Part shown: piece after piece, positions 11,491 to 23,454 of the stretch
Numbering within the stretch: position 1 is the stretch's first letter
How the letters are laid out: every line of letters starts with the position of its first letter
NCBI GenBank assembly: GCA_951217055.1
Contig: OX578284.1
Coordinates: 32,576,187-32,640,186, forward strand
Reading direction: 5' to 3'
DNA length: 64,000 nt
Origin: Gerris lacustris
Taxonomy: Eukaryota; Arthropoda; Insecta; Hemiptera; Gerridae
Program-made: the position numbers and the translations under genes
The notes under the pieces: generated by a model
Database searches by the model: none
Told to the model about the DNA's origin: nothing
The model's input: only the letters and a program-made list of their open reading frames with translations

Positions 11491-12548
11491 ATACTTTAAT
11501 CTTTACTCTAGTAAAAAGTCTAGGTCTAAACAGACTTGATTAATCAAAATAAACAACTTTGCCTTCTCTACTTTCTTAATTCCATATGTTTCTCCTTGAG
11601 GCAAAAAAGTTCTAGTCGTTCTATCTATAGTAAGGGGAGAAATACGCAGTTGGGATAGAATTAGCTGTCGAAACTTCCGAATTCCAGTTTGGTTTAAAGT
11701 ATACCTCCACTTCTGAAACTAGATGACCCGGGACCTACTACAAATATTTTAGGAGAGGACAGGTTTTCTGTTAGATAAGTTTAGATGGCTGGAATCTTCC
11801 ACTGGTTTCTGACTACTTTCTCCCTCTCCTAGCTTCAAGGTTTCTGTTAAATGACAATATCTCAAGTTTTACTATTTTGATACGTTATTTACTATTATAG
11901 ACCTGTTAAAGAGTTTGTCCAACCGATTCGTTCTCTATTCTACTGGAATGATCCAATAAACGAAAACCTTACTGTAACAATAATGTTTAACATTCAATCG
12001 CAGTAAGTAATGTTCTTACAGAATGCAGAAGGTAGAAGAAGAATTATAGAAAGTCTCCGCACAAAATATTTCATTGCTACATAATATATAGGTCATCATC
12101 AGTGCTAAAGCAATGGCTGTAGGAAGAGTCTAATTATTTAGGTTGTAGCTCGGATGTAGGAATCATATACTACTAATTAAATATCCATAACATTTTTTAA
12201 CAATTAAGATATCAATGATAGTTGATTCGACAATCATGTATAGCTTTTAAACTTAATCAAGCTTACTCAGCTATTCTTGGGTGTTAGAAAGTTAACAATT
12301 CAATCAAATCTAAATTCGTTGCAAAAGCTTAACTATTACAAAAACCATTAAAAACATAAATGTAATAATTTTAATAAAAAGTCTTCTTTAGTGAGAAATT
12401 CTAATACTATAAAGTATCAAGATAAACTGTTACATACAATTATATTTATTTCGGTTTAACATTTTTTAAGTTATGCCATGCAGAAGGACCTACGAACATA
12501 CAAACACGAATATAAAACCAGAAAGAATGTGTTCCGTGGTGCCGAATA
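11491..12548. other. Spacer
   Basis: No gene or repeat recognised in about 1 kb. Confidence 0.5.
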
Positions 12549-12821
12549 TTGGAGGTTCACTTACCTTGGGCATTTAGCAAAAATCAACTTTCGCTGGATA
12601 ACACTGACATGATACCTGTTAAAGGTGGGAAGATTGCTGAAATAATGTTGTCAGGCTCCGCTTTTGTCAGTAGTATTGCAGGCAAAAATCAACTCACTGA
12701 TAACACTGATATGATAGCTGGTAAAGGTGGGAATATTGCTGAAATAATGTTGTCCGGCTCCGCTCTGACAAGTTTCTATGCAATTGCTGGGGGTAAGTGT
12801 CTAAGGTAAGGGAACCTCCAA
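12549..12821. mobile_element. Short element with inverted ends enclosing a 105-bp repeat
   Basis: The ends TTGGAGGTTCACTTACCTTG (12549-12568) and an imperfect reverse complement finishing at 12821 (GGGAACCTCCAA) bracket about two units of a 105-bp tandem repeat. The repeat reads open as 35-residue units containing GKNQLTDNTDMI and GGKIAEIML. The same repeat forms a longer array at 14163-14530. The frame has no ATG at its head, so this looks like a MITE with an internal minisatellite rather than an exon. No clear target duplication. Confidence 0.6.
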
Positions 12822-13691
12822 CATATAATTTTGCTGAAAAGCCAAGAAGAGAGAATTTAATAATATGTTCCTGAATTTCTGCGCTTTGTTTTAACTTTAT
12901 TTTTAGTATTAAGCAGTTAATAATTTAAGTCTAATTCAGTAATATTTATGAGTATATTCAGTAATGTTAGTGTTGTTTATGTTTTGTATTTAGTGGAATT
13001 ATATATGTAGCGTTTTATTTTTTATTGTTACAGGGTTTTTTGGCGTTCCAAGGCTTGCACCACTTGAGTTTAGAAGTGAAACTAACTCCATTGCCCTCTT
13101 GGATTTGCCTCCACTATACGACTTGCCGTGTATTACGTGAAACAGGTCGTTGAAAATGAACGTTCGACTCCTCACATCCCCCTGTAAGTATCCTAATAAT
13201 TTAAATACGTTTTCTTCGTGAGCCTTCTTTATAAAAACGGAAATGCTCATGCTAGTAACTCGCATAAAACCATGCAATTAGCTCGCAGAGTAGGGCAACT
13301 GGGATGTGTATACATCAAAAAGCATGCGAGGAGAGTAAATCGCATGGTGTTTGATTTTTGTCTTTTCAGTGGCCCGAGTCAAAGGGTAGGGGAAGTAGAA
13401 AAACTGATGAACCGTGCGCTATTAGTTGAACATGACCGATCAACCTGACGATAAAGGCATGCTGTTTCACTGGAAAATGTACATATCTTCTGCTTCTGCA
13501 GCAAGCCAGCCACTGGCATGCTAGTTACTCGCCACTAACATGCTTTTTTACTAGCATGTGTATTTCCACCTTATAATAATTATGTTGGACATAGGTTAAG
13601 TGCTATAGATCTGTAGTGTAGTAACGTTTTCAGGAAAAATTCCTAGGTGAAAAGTTTTGAACCTATTGCAGGCATAATTATCTAGGAGTTA
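12822..13691. other. Unassigned unique sequence
   Basis: About 870 bp with open frames of 92 codons (minus) and 76 codons (plus) lacking recognisable motifs. The hexamer-like text CATGCTAGTTACTCGC and related forms recur near 13246 and 13516. Possibly old transposon sequence. Confidence 0.4.
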
Positions 13692-13911
13692 GGCTACGGT
13701 CACAACGGAGCTACCTCGCTTGAAGCCTAGTGGCTTGGTGAGTCGCCAGGGTAGAACAGAATGGACTGTTCGTCTAGCGACTTGCGTGGTGTGGGCGCTC
13801 TCGTATGTTCTAGAGTCTAGAGTCTTGAAGGTTGGTTCACATGGATTACACGCCTGGCGACTCACCAAGCCATTAGGCACCAAGCGAGGTAGCTCCGGTG
13901 TGGCCGTAGCC
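13692..13911. mobile_element. PIF/Harbinger-like foldback MITE with TTA duplication
   Basis: A 220-bp element with inverted arms of about 58 bp. It begins GGCTACGGTCACAACGGAGC and ends with an imperfect complement, GCTCCGGTGTGGCCGTAGCC. TTA lies immediately on both sides (13689-13691, 13912-13914), the duplication expected of PIF/Harbinger elements. The centre, about 100 bp, is unrelated to the arms. Opposed open frames on both strands are shadows of the palindrome. Confidence 0.8.
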
Positions 13912-14162
13912 TTAAGAATTACTCCCTCCATGATTTTATGATGAATCATGTCCATGTTCTTAATAAGTATACCATAGGTCGGGATTTACACAATCGTTGA
14001 CGCAGACTCTTATATACGAACGATATTGTGTTTTTCACCTGTCCAAGAAATCAGTCCAATATTATCAGCCTGTCCAAGAAAAGCCAACATTATAGAATAA
14101 GAGAAATTAAACTTATTTTCTGACATCAAAGGTAGATTTTTATGTTATTCTTCATTACTGTA

Positions 14163-14530
14163 AGATTATGTCAGGCTCCGCTACTCCGCTTACAGGCAAA
14201 AATCAACTCATTGATAACACTGATATGATAGGTGGTGAAGGTGGAAAGATTGCTGAAATAATGTTGTCCGGCCCCGCTCTGACAAGTAGTATTACAGGCA
14301 AAAATCAACTCATTGATAACACTGATATGATAGGTGGTGAAGGTGGAAAGATTGCTGAAATAATGTTGTCAGGCTCTGCTCTGACAAATTGTATTACAGG
14401 CAAAAATCGACTCACTGATAACACTGATATGAGAGGTGGTGAAGGTGGGAAGATTGCTAAAATTATGTTGTCAGGCTCCGCTCTGACAAATAGTATTACA
14501 GGCAAAAATCAACTCACTGAAAACAAATGA
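14163..14530. repeat. 105-bp minisatellite, about 3.5 units, open as 35-residue repeats
   Basis: Tandem units each encode, on the + strand, text such as TGKNQLIDNTDMIGGEGG followed by KIAEIMLSGSALT. The frame is open for 120 codons and then stops. The period is a multiple of three, so openness is not by itself evidence of translation. Substitutions between units include several amino-acid changes. No splice context or start of note. It shares the unit with 12549-12821. Confidence 0.8.
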
Positions 14531-15189
14531 TGAATAAATGTACTAATTATTGGTCTTCTAGAATACATTTTCCAGCAATTATTCAAAACCTTACTAACTA
14601 TCAAATGTCAAATGTAACATTGTAGACGAGCTAAATACGGAAGATAACTATTTAACAAAATTACAAAAAACGGACTTTTTTTGGCAACCAAAACCCTCCT
14701 TATATTAATGTTTAGTACTCACTCATTATCCTATTGCTAGAGTAAATTCTATGCAATATGGTAGGGCTTTTCTATTTTTTAAATTACTCAGCCATTTGAA
14801 ACACGTATTAAATATAATTTATTTTTAGCTGTCGTTAATGTCAGTTTATTTTTATTAGAAATGTATTAATAGTTAGGAATTATAATATTAGTTACTTGCA
14901 TGACTCACATATTCCTGCTAATAATACAATATTATTGCTACTGGTGTACATATTATTCTAAATATAGTATTTTTTAAATTGCGTTTTATTTACTCTAACA
15001 GTTTTATTATTTTAATATTAATATACAGTCTATAAAAAATCGAGAGTAATGTTTTTATTTAAATTTCTTTGAAAGGACTAAAGAACCACCGTAAAAATCT
15101 TTGGATTAATTATTGATAGCAAGTAATCAGTGTTTTCTGTAACAAGTAATCATAACTGTAAGCATTTATTTTGAATAAATTGTACATTT
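14531..15189. other. AT-rich spacer
   Basis: Nothing recognised. Confidence 0.55.
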
Positions 15190-15385
15190 ATTTATTATAT
15201 AGTTAAAAAATCGGTCTGGGAATACTCAGACAAACTTTCTTATATACGAGTTCATAATTAGAATCATAGTTTTTATTATTAAAAATATTCCAGTTTTTGG
15301 TTTTGAGGTCCCACGTATAAATCCATCAAAATCGAATTTTCGCGCCATCACAATTTACTTTCTCTTTATATGAGAAAGTAAAAAG
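15190..15385 (-). repeat. Dispersed repeat family C, copy
   Basis: Begins AAATCGGTCTGGGAATACTC and ends with the palindrome TACTTTCTCTTTATATGAGA. It carries TTTTGAGGTCCCACGT and TTTCGCGCCATCACAAT, shared with 62680-62740 in the opposite orientation. The middle is deleted compared with that copy. Confidence 0.7.
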
Positions 15386-16074
15386 GTTGAGAGTATATAA
15401 TGATATTTCGGCTTGTTTCCATTTAAGGGTCATATGAGAAAATTATGTAGATGAACCATTTAGAATGATAAAATATTTCTCTCTATTTACATATTATATG
15501 AATTCATGGTGTAACGCTTTTTTGTGTGAAAAATGTTAAAGTGAACCTACGACGTAAGTCTTAAATTGAATTAAACCCAATATAATAGGTTTATCCTACC
15601 ATCATCCTGTCCGGAGATGTACGTTTTTAATTGTTTTTTTTAAAAAGAATCAGACCTTATGACGAAAAAGAGTACTTTATTTGCTTGAAACGCAATAATT
15701 TCACTTTCCGAAAGATATTAAGAATGAAAATATCCTATGAGATAGGAACGTTTTCGTTGTTCTAATACCCAATCAAATTTCTATTTTTACAGCTCAAACG
15801 TAAAAAAGTAAGCAAACTCTTTATTAATAATTATGTTCATGCTTATAAACCTTTACACAAGTATACCTTAGGCTGGCCTAAGCCTTGCTTAGACTGTTGC
15901 GCAACGTTTTATTTATTACGAAACATTACAAAAATTGGGACTTATTCATAAGCATTCAGACCATGAATTGGGGTTTGAATTTGCTTTTAGTGCTTAGTAC
16001 CTACTGTACAGAGTTAAAAATGTGCTGATAATTATAATGAGGGGGGCCTTGGATTCAAATACGTCATTTTGAAT
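15386..16074. other. Spacer
   Basis: Nothing recognised. Confidence 0.5.
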
Positions 16075-16076
16075 TA

Positions 16077-16325
16077 AAAAAATCGGTCTGCAATAACTCA
16101 GACAAACTTTCTCATATACAAGTTCATAATTATTTAGAGCCCAGTGAGCCCAAATTTAGAGCTAAAATTCATTTCTCGATTTCGCCGCGGGGTATGATTT
16201 TTCTGAACATGCATGCCAAATTTCGTCAAAATCGGCCCAGTAGTTTAGGCTCCAGGTGTCTGCACAGACGACAGACAGACATTTTTTAAAAACCACTTTT
16301 TTGGATTCAGGGGACATATCGTCGG
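16077..16325 (-). repeat. Dispersed repeat family C, copy
   Basis: Starts AAATCGGTCTGCAATAACTC. It continues through AATTTCGTCAAAATCGGCCC and AGTAGTTTAGGCTCCAGG to an ACAGACGACAGACAGACATT block, the reverse complement of 62745-62930. Confidence 0.75.
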
Positions 16326-16691
16326 ATTATGGGAAGATATCGTCATGTCGAATTCTGAATATCTTGAAGATGGTGAACGATTTCTTCTTTTTTTTTGGTC
16401 TTTAGGGTTTATTAATAATTAAAAAAAACTATAAAAAATTATATATTTTTTTTAAAATAGCTATATCTTAGCCCAAACCTAGAGTAAAACGATTTCTTAG
16501 AAAGCACCCCAGGGATTAGAGGAACCTTCATGCACAATTTCATATCTCTATCTATTGCCGTTGTATAGATACTATGATGGATACAGTAAGAACTGGAAGT
16601 TATTAGGATTGGGAAAATAACATAAGTAATTGGGAATGGTTTTTTAAGACACATATAGATATTGAGACACAGGTATTTTTTTGTTTTAAAT

Positions 16692-17067
16692 CCGGGGGGC
16701 TAACGCCCGAGCCCGAAGGCATAGCATAGACCATAGACCACTAAGTGCGGGTCCTTTGAACAAGCCCGGGGAGCCTTCTATCAATCCAACACTGGATTGA
16801 TACCAGACAACCAAACCCTTCATTCACGATTGAAATGTTGGTCTGTAAACCATTTCTTCACAACTCTGCGGTTACTTTGATATATTTTTTTATCATACCA
16901 TGACAGTGTCGACAATGATTATCCTGGCCGAAACCTGGTGGCGCTAATCTTACGATCTATTTGTTTAACAATGCTGGGTGCGGACATTGAGGGGACTCGG
17001 TCCGGGAATCGAACCCAGAGCTGTGTTCAGAAGTGGAGGCCACCCATTCAACTACTGACCACGCCCG
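16692..17067 (-). mobile_element. tRNA-derived SINE
   Basis: On the minus strand the head at 17067-16989 resembles a tRNA gene. It has an A-box-like TGGTCAGTAGTTGAATGG (17060-17043) and a consensus B-box GGTTCGATTCC (near 17014-17004). An unrelated body of about 300 bp follows, towards 16692. There is no folded tRNA with a proper anticodon stem that I can support, so this is a retroposon and not a tRNA gene. The 3' boundary is approximate. Confidence 0.65.
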
Positions 17068-18118
17068 ATGCTGCTTAACTTCAGTGATAAAAAGACAACT
17101 GCCCTCGTTCTCGAAGACATACAGGTAATGTCAAAAGCTGCTATAAGACAGCTAAACGTTGGCCGTCCGTAAGGCCGCCGAAGGTCCAGTTATTTTATTT
17201 ATTTTTTTATTTTTTTTTTTTGCATAATTTTTTAAAATTTCATACTAAGGAAAATTATATTATAAAGACTTTTTTAAATCTTAAAATACAATGACCCAAG
17301 TTCATTTCAACAAATTGATAGGAGAGGCAGTTAGGCGTTTCCTTTTTCTTTAACAATTATTAGAAAATAATTATGAAAAATCAAAATCGGCACCACTTAA
17401 GAAAATATTACGACACATCTTACTTCCGTATGAAGAGAAAGTTTGTTTGTATTTATGTAACGCCAGAGTATTTAAGCTCCAAAATTCTTTATGGGAACAA
17501 TCTATATTCTTCTGATATAGTTTAAACATTATTCAGTATTTTTTTCCTTATAACGGCTCATTATTTTCACGGTTAGCCCCTAAATAAAGTTAAATTACTA
17601 TTTATCAAAATCGTTGTCTGGTTTTTTTTTTATATATGTTATCAAAGTGTCAAGGTATTCACATTTCTTATACGTAATTTTTCTTAGACGTATCGTAATA
17701 AATCACTTCATTAAGCATAAATCGGATAAACTGCGTCATTTATAATAAAGTTTGACACTAAATATTACCTATTAAAAACCACAAACAAGCCATAAAAATG
17801 TAAAGAATACTTATTTAAAAAATGTCACAATAAAATTTTATTTACACATATTATTTTAGTTAATTATGGCCCTACAATTAAGACTAATAACATAAAATGT
17901 ATTAAATAATTATTTACAAAAAATATATATAATATATGTTTATGATTTTTTTTATTTATATAATTAAATTTACTGATGTAAGCAAAAGGTCTTTGACCAC
18001 AAGTTCTGTGAACCTCCTTGAACCAGTTCTTCAGTAAGTGTGAGTAAAAAGTGCGATTCGCTGCGTTTGTTTGCGAGCTTTTCAATTATCTTTGTGGCCG
18101 GAGCTTTAATGTGATTAA

Positions 18119-18120
<2 letters not shown>
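17068..18120. other. AT-rich spacer
   Basis: Nothing recognised apart from poly-T tracts near 17200-17220. Confidence 0.5.

Positions 18121-18192
<72 letters not shown>
18121..18192. repeat. (AT)n microsatellite
   Basis: An uninterrupted AT dinucleotide run of about 72 bp. Reading frames of alternating Tyr-Ile across it are artefacts. Confidence 0.95.
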
Positions 18193-18194
<2 letters not shown>

Positions 18195-18783
18195 ATTATT
18201 AATCTTCGATCTCTTTTTTTTCATGTATCGTTCCGTCAAATATTTTAGTGTATTATTATTTCATTTGAATTTAAATTCTTTTGACGTATTCTACTTCCCT
18301 TTTTATTATCGACTAATTTTTTTTTTTATTATAAATATTTCATAAATGCACACACATAATATATATACACACACACACCTCTATTTGAAGGAGTTGAACG
18401 CAAACAATCCAACGAAATGATTATTTTTTAAATCCCCCAACTGGTATTTTGTTTTTTAAAGTTCTAATTCTTTAATGGCTTTTTTTTTCAAGTCAGACCT
18501 AATTTAATTTTATAATTAATTATCCGCATTAGGCTAAAACTTTTGAACGCTTAAATCTGTAGTGTCAATCTGGAAGAAACTCTCTTTTACTTAATTTTAA
18601 TTCTGTCAATCCCTTCTGATATTTGACAGCTTCTTATTTTCTTGCTAAAACTTTTAATAAAGTGTCTTATTAAGAATAAAATGTGTAGGATATTTGCTCT
18701 GCATTATGTTGCTACATCACTGAATTGCTAAAAAAAAAAAAAAATTATTTTAGAGGCCAAACAAAAATATATTGCGGGTTACT
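18193..18783. other. AT-rich spacer
   Basis: A short CA run at 18366-18379; otherwise nothing recognised. Confidence 0.5.
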
Positions 18784-18975
18784 AACTTGACAAATCGAGT
18801 AAGTAAGCCATTAAAGTTAGCGAGTAAAGAAAGCGAGTAAAGCTAGTGAGTAAAAGCGAGTAAAGCGAGTAAAGCGAGTAAAGTAAACAAGTAAACTTAG
18901 CGGATATGGGGCTAGCGAGTAAAGCTAGCAAATAAAGTAAGCGAGTAAAGCAAGTGAGTAATGCAAGGGAGTAAT
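18784..18975. repeat. Minisatellite of a 10-11 bp AAGCGAGTAA-like unit
   Basis: About 190 bp of variants of AAAGCGAGTA. The most regular part is at 18850-18885. Both strands stay open by chance. Confidence 0.85.
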
Positions 18976-19047
18976 TTAAGCGGCATTTGCTTCTTTGTAC
19001 TCTATCCAAAAACCTCTACTCTATGCTTTTGTTTCTATCCTAAGTTA

Positions 19048-19265
19048 ATCAAGTTTTCACTCAAGGTTGTGGGTTTGATTCCGTGCCATGATTGATACGC
19101 TGAGCTGATATATTATATGATGTGCCGAGTGGCTGGAACTATCCACCAAGGGGCTGGTACAATTCATACAACATACAGCCCCACAATTCACTTAAATTTC
19201 ACTAACAAATTAGCGTTTACCTCTACTTGAGGAAGGCATGTGATGAGCGGAGTGGAATTACATTT
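19048..19265 (+). mobile_element. Probable tRNA-derived SINE fragment
   Basis: A B-box-like GTGGGTTTGATTCCGTGCC sits near 19069, with a non-coding body running to about 19260 (GATGAGCGGAGTGG). The A-box region is degenerate and no second copy of the body is in the window. Confidence 0.4.
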
Positions 19266-19849
19266 ATTTTTTCGTAGACATGGATTTTTTTAATTGAGGA
19301 AGTAACGTGTATGTTAATTGCCCCAGAAAGTTTTCATTTTAAATTAATAAAAAAAAATGCACTCTGTTCTTAATATGAATAAACATAGAGGAAAGTTTGG
19401 AGGATATCATTACCTAAGTGGCTTATTTTCAAAACATATTTCTTATGCAAAATCTCGACAGCACTTATCTACAATATTCCGATAAAAGGAATTCTTCAAT
19501 ATTTTAACCCATATTGGAGGACTATAAAATAAGCGACTACTGATCAGCGTTTCTCTATCCATGCTATAATACAGAAAGAATTAAGAAATAGTAGTTTAAG
19601 GGGACAGCACACTAAAAAAGAAACAGTAGTTATTTGTAACTTATTCATTCAAATAAAGAAAAAAAGGTTATAAAAAACCATATTCCCTGTATCCAGGGCC
19701 GGATTTTTAATTTTCGGGCCCCCCCGCGAAATACTCCAATGGGCCCCCAACCTACCCAGGCCTGTTCCTATTCGGAAGGGGGGGGGGGAGGGAGTTTACT
19801 GGTTAGTATATAGAATGGGAGTCCTACACTATCGGTGAGCCTCGTGATG

Positions 19850-20580
19850 ATCAAAGAAAGTAAGAAAACTACACACTACAACCTAATTTTACACGCACCG
19901 CATTCATTCTTCATCTCAAATTTACTATTGAACTACCTCACCAAAGTTGACCGATGTGGAAGACATGTTTATTTTAGCAACGCTCGCTTAAACGTTCAAA
20001 TGTAAAATTGAAATTTTTTGACGGGAAAAATTAACTTATTCTATTCAATGAGACATACAACTTTTTTAAATAGAGAAAACTACGTTTTAACCGATATCTT
20101 ACGTTCTAACGTAACGATTTTTATAACACGTCATGCACAAAGTAATGTAAAGTAAAATTGAACAGGCATGTAAAATTTCCACCTGATACAAGCAGACGTT
20201 TTTAAATAGGGAAGAGATATATTTTATAATATTTCAAATTAGTAGGCGGGTAGAGGATAACAGCCCTGTTTCCCACCTTCCTTTTTAACTATATCAACTC
20301 ATCATGATTAATTTTTTCTCAATATTTAATACATAAGTATTTATTGTAAGGCACTCGCTTCAATGATACAAACAATGTTTTTCTCTTAATTTTGTCTTAA
20401 CTCCGCTAGGTACAAACAGTTAATTACTTTTAATTTTGTCTCTTTTCTAACTTCGCCATGTATAAGTAGTTAGCATCGTATACTTAGTAGTGTGAATTTA
20501 TAATTTGTATATTTAATAAAAAACGTAAGGAACTTCGTTCCTAGGGTGTCCTGCGACGCCACACGTATTTTTTTTTTTTT
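19850..20580. repeat. Dispersed repeat family D, copy 1
   Basis: Colinear with the intron-8 copy at 58979-59900. Shared blocks include ATCTTACGTTCTAACGTAAC, TGATACAAGCAGACGTTTTT, CTTAACTCCGCTAGGT and the hairpin motif AAGGAACTTCGTTCC at about 20526. A poly-T run follows. Unclassified. Confidence 0.75.
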
Positions 20581-21387
20581 TTAAAGTGTTACGTTTTGTT
20601 TAAAAGTTGTGTCAACATGTTATATAAAGATGTAAGTTAAAAGTTAATGTAGATATAAGAAATAAAATTTTAAAAATCTTTTAGGCCTGAAGATGCCTCA
20701 AAGAAGGTGAAATATAGCCAAAAACGGATTGACTTTGGAGTTATTAATGCCCTAAAGACCTAAATAAGAATCATAAGCATAGTATGGAAATGAAGGGTAA
20801 TATACTGCGAATATCTCTCAAATAGTCCTTTTCGAAGATACCTATTTTATCGTTTAGGTTAAAAAAAAACTGAGCTGATTTGGTTATTATGTATAATGAC
20901 CAGATATATGTATTATATATCAGGGCCGCTGAGAGGATTTCCGGGCCCCAGGACAAGTTAGCATCTGGACCCCTTTGAACAAACAACGGCTGCGGGGGGC
21001 CGGGGGTACTCCCCCGGAGAATTTTTTAAAATTTAAGTGCAAAAAGATGAGTTTTAAGGATTTCTGAGGGCAAGTTTGTCCTTACAGGAAAAGAGGTTTG
21101 GCGCGGGGACGAATTTTGAAGTTCAACTAAGGTGGGCTAAAAAACACAAATAATTAAGTTGTTTTGTAGCTGGCAAGCTTAAAAATTGCATTACAAGTAA
21201 AAAATGTAAAATGTATTAATATCAGTTAATATGATTTGTAAGTCAGTTTCTCTCCTTTAAATTAGCATTGACCATATTGAATAAGGTGAAAATATCACAA
21301 AAATCTAAGTAACTAAAAGAAACAAAAAATTTCAAACTTCCGTTTGTACTGATGACACGTTAGGAAAAATTTTAAGTTTATCACAAT

Positions 21388-21633
21388 CAGTGGCTTACCT
21401 AGGGCAGTGGGCCCCTCGCCAAAAAAAAATATAATTGAAACATTTGCGTTCAGCACTGAATGGGGCCCCCTGACAAAGGTATATGAGTATAATTCCAGTT
21501 TAGATTTAATTATACTCTAAAGGGGCCCCCATCGACATTGCGGTACAAAGATAATAGTTTCATGTTTTTTTTATATGTGGGCCCCCTGGCACCGGAGACG
21601 TGCCCGCAATTCGGGCCCATAGCTACGCCTCTG
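21388..21633. mobile_element. hAT-like MITE nested in the 2-kb element
   Basis: A 246-bp element from CAGTGGCTTACCTAGG to ATAGCTACGCCTCTG. It is flanked by ATCACAAT (21380-21387) and ATCACGAT (21634-21641), an 8-bp duplication with one change. The interior is rich in GGGCCCC blocks and has no coding frame. Confidence 0.85.
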
Positions 21634-23029
21634 ATCACGATGTCCTTCTTGCCTTTTTTGTTGCAAAAAACCTTTTTCTAAATCTCTGATTGGGCCCCCC
21701 AGGACCGTGGGCCCCCCCGCACCGCGGGGGCTGGCGGTAGCTATATCCGGCCCTGCCTGTATCAGTACGCCATACCAGCCTGTATCAGCTGAGCTAAAAG
21801 TTAAAAGACATAGTAAAACTAATCTTTCATAGAAGGCTTGTGTTGTCTACTTACATTTTCTCGCATTTTAGCTCCGCTTGAAAGTTTGTTTTTTCACACA
21901 CATTATGCGTAATAACCTTTGTAATACCAAGGATACAATACTCCAATTCCAATATTCTCTACTTGTGTTCCGATTATTACTTCAAAATAGTTTTGTTTCT
22001 GAGCATATTGAAGGTATTATAATAGAGGCGAGACATTGTGATTATTCTATAGGGTAAACATATTTGTCTCTTAATTCAAATTTATCTCCCCAAACTGCTT
22101 TTGCAGACATCAAGGAACATTTTTGGTCCGGCCTCTATTGTCTATAGGCCCTAGGCCCGTCAATTAATTTTCGAACGTGTTTAGTATAGGCCAGTCATAT
22201 AAAACATCGTAGGTCGCAAAAAATTGCAAAGTCCTGATTTTTTGGGATGTTGTTAGGATAGACACCAATAGTGTGAAACCCAGTTTGCAGCTTCGAAAGA
22301 CCTGTGCTAACTGCGTGGTGCTCGAAAAACCTTATTTTTTTCGGACTTTCTTCCGATTTTGGCTTCTAAAAAATGCATCCTACGTAAAAAATTAATCTGT
22401 ACACGTTTAAAGAAGACAATATTTTCTACAATTTGAGCGCATTCGCAGCTCCGTAGGTCTTATAGGTCCCGAGATATAACACTTTCAAAAATTGGCAACT
22501 TTTCCCAAAAAGTTCGAAATTGTCGTTTTAGCCGTCTTCCGAGTAGAATATCGGCTAAACTTCTCATCTTACGGAAAGGCATAAGAATTGAAGTTGTAGA
22601 GCAGTTATTTAGCTTTAATTTAAGCACAAGCGGAATCCTGTAGGACCAATAGTTCCTTTGTTATCAGAACAAAAAACAATTGAAGAATATTGGATTTTTC
22701 AAGAAATGGAGCCCGACGAGTTGCAGTACTTTTGTAAAGGATAATAAAGACATAACTCATTGGAAAATGGTTTATATGACGCAAAATGAAATTGAGTGCA
22801 ATAATTATAAGGTTTAAATTTAACAAAATTATATCAACATTTTATAAAAATATTTTTGATAGTTTACACATCCCAGGGGGACCTGGGATGTGCAAAAGTT
22901 GAACGCTATAATTTGAGCGCAACCACAGCTCCGTAGGTCCAATAGGTCCTGAGATACAGCACTTCATAAATTGTTACCAGTATTGTAAAACCAAGTGTGC
23001 ATTTTCGTAAGACCTGTGCTAACAGCAAG

Positions 23030-23085
23030 TTGTGGAAGCGTGGTAGAAGAGGTGAGGGTCCCATAGTTCGAGTCCCTCAGCACTC
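23030..23085 (+). other. tRNA-like promoter boxes in the loop
   Basis: TGGAAGCGTGGTAGAAGAGG resembles an A box and AGTTCGAGTCCCT resembles a B box about 25 bp later. Probably the head of a SINE, not a tRNA gene: no acceptor or anticodon stem is evident. Confidence 0.35.
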
Positions 23086-23454
23086 AGCACTCCGGCCCGC
23101 ACTCGGCCATTCTCGTAAATTCCCCTCCCCTCCCCGACCGCTATATCTAGAATCTAGTACACAATTTAGTGGCAGTGTGCTATAACACTGTCGTGTCATA
23201 ATCAAACTTTTCGAACTGTGACCTGATATTCTTTTGTTGGGATGGAACCGATCGAGCACGAAAATAAAAAACAGAGAGTCGACTGAGCGCAGGCCTTACA
23301 AACTGTTGAGTCAACTGAACATAAGTACTTAGGACTTACTATTTACTTAGGACAGTGTTGATTGAGCGCGGAAGTAAAATTTTACATAATAAAGGAACAG
23401 CTCAGTGAGGGAAATAGTAGCTGCTTACATTACCTACACGTTCAACTATTTTGG

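Larger units (their letters stand above)
19694..21755. mobile_element. 2-kb non-autonomous hAT-like element with perfect 8-bp duplication
   Basis: Left end CAGGGCCGGATTT at 19694 and right end ATCCGGCCCTG at 21755. CCTGTATC lies directly outside both ends (19686-19693 and 21756-21763). G- and C-homopolymer tracts lie near the ends. No transposase motif is visible in 2,062 bp. It is composite: it contains a copy of repeat family D (about 19850-20580), another CAGGGCCGCTGAGAGG-type end at about 20923, and a complete MITE at 21388-21633. Confidence 0.85.

Noticed and set aside
13689..13955. Opposed open frames of 88 and 73 codons sharing GLVSRQ and WRLTKPLG
   Set aside because: They are mirror translations of the inverted arms of the Harbinger-like MITE.
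17970..18248. Open frames of alternating Tyr-Ile on both strands (also at 28934-29242 and 33887-34150)
   Set aside because: They are translations of AT dinucleotide microsatellites.
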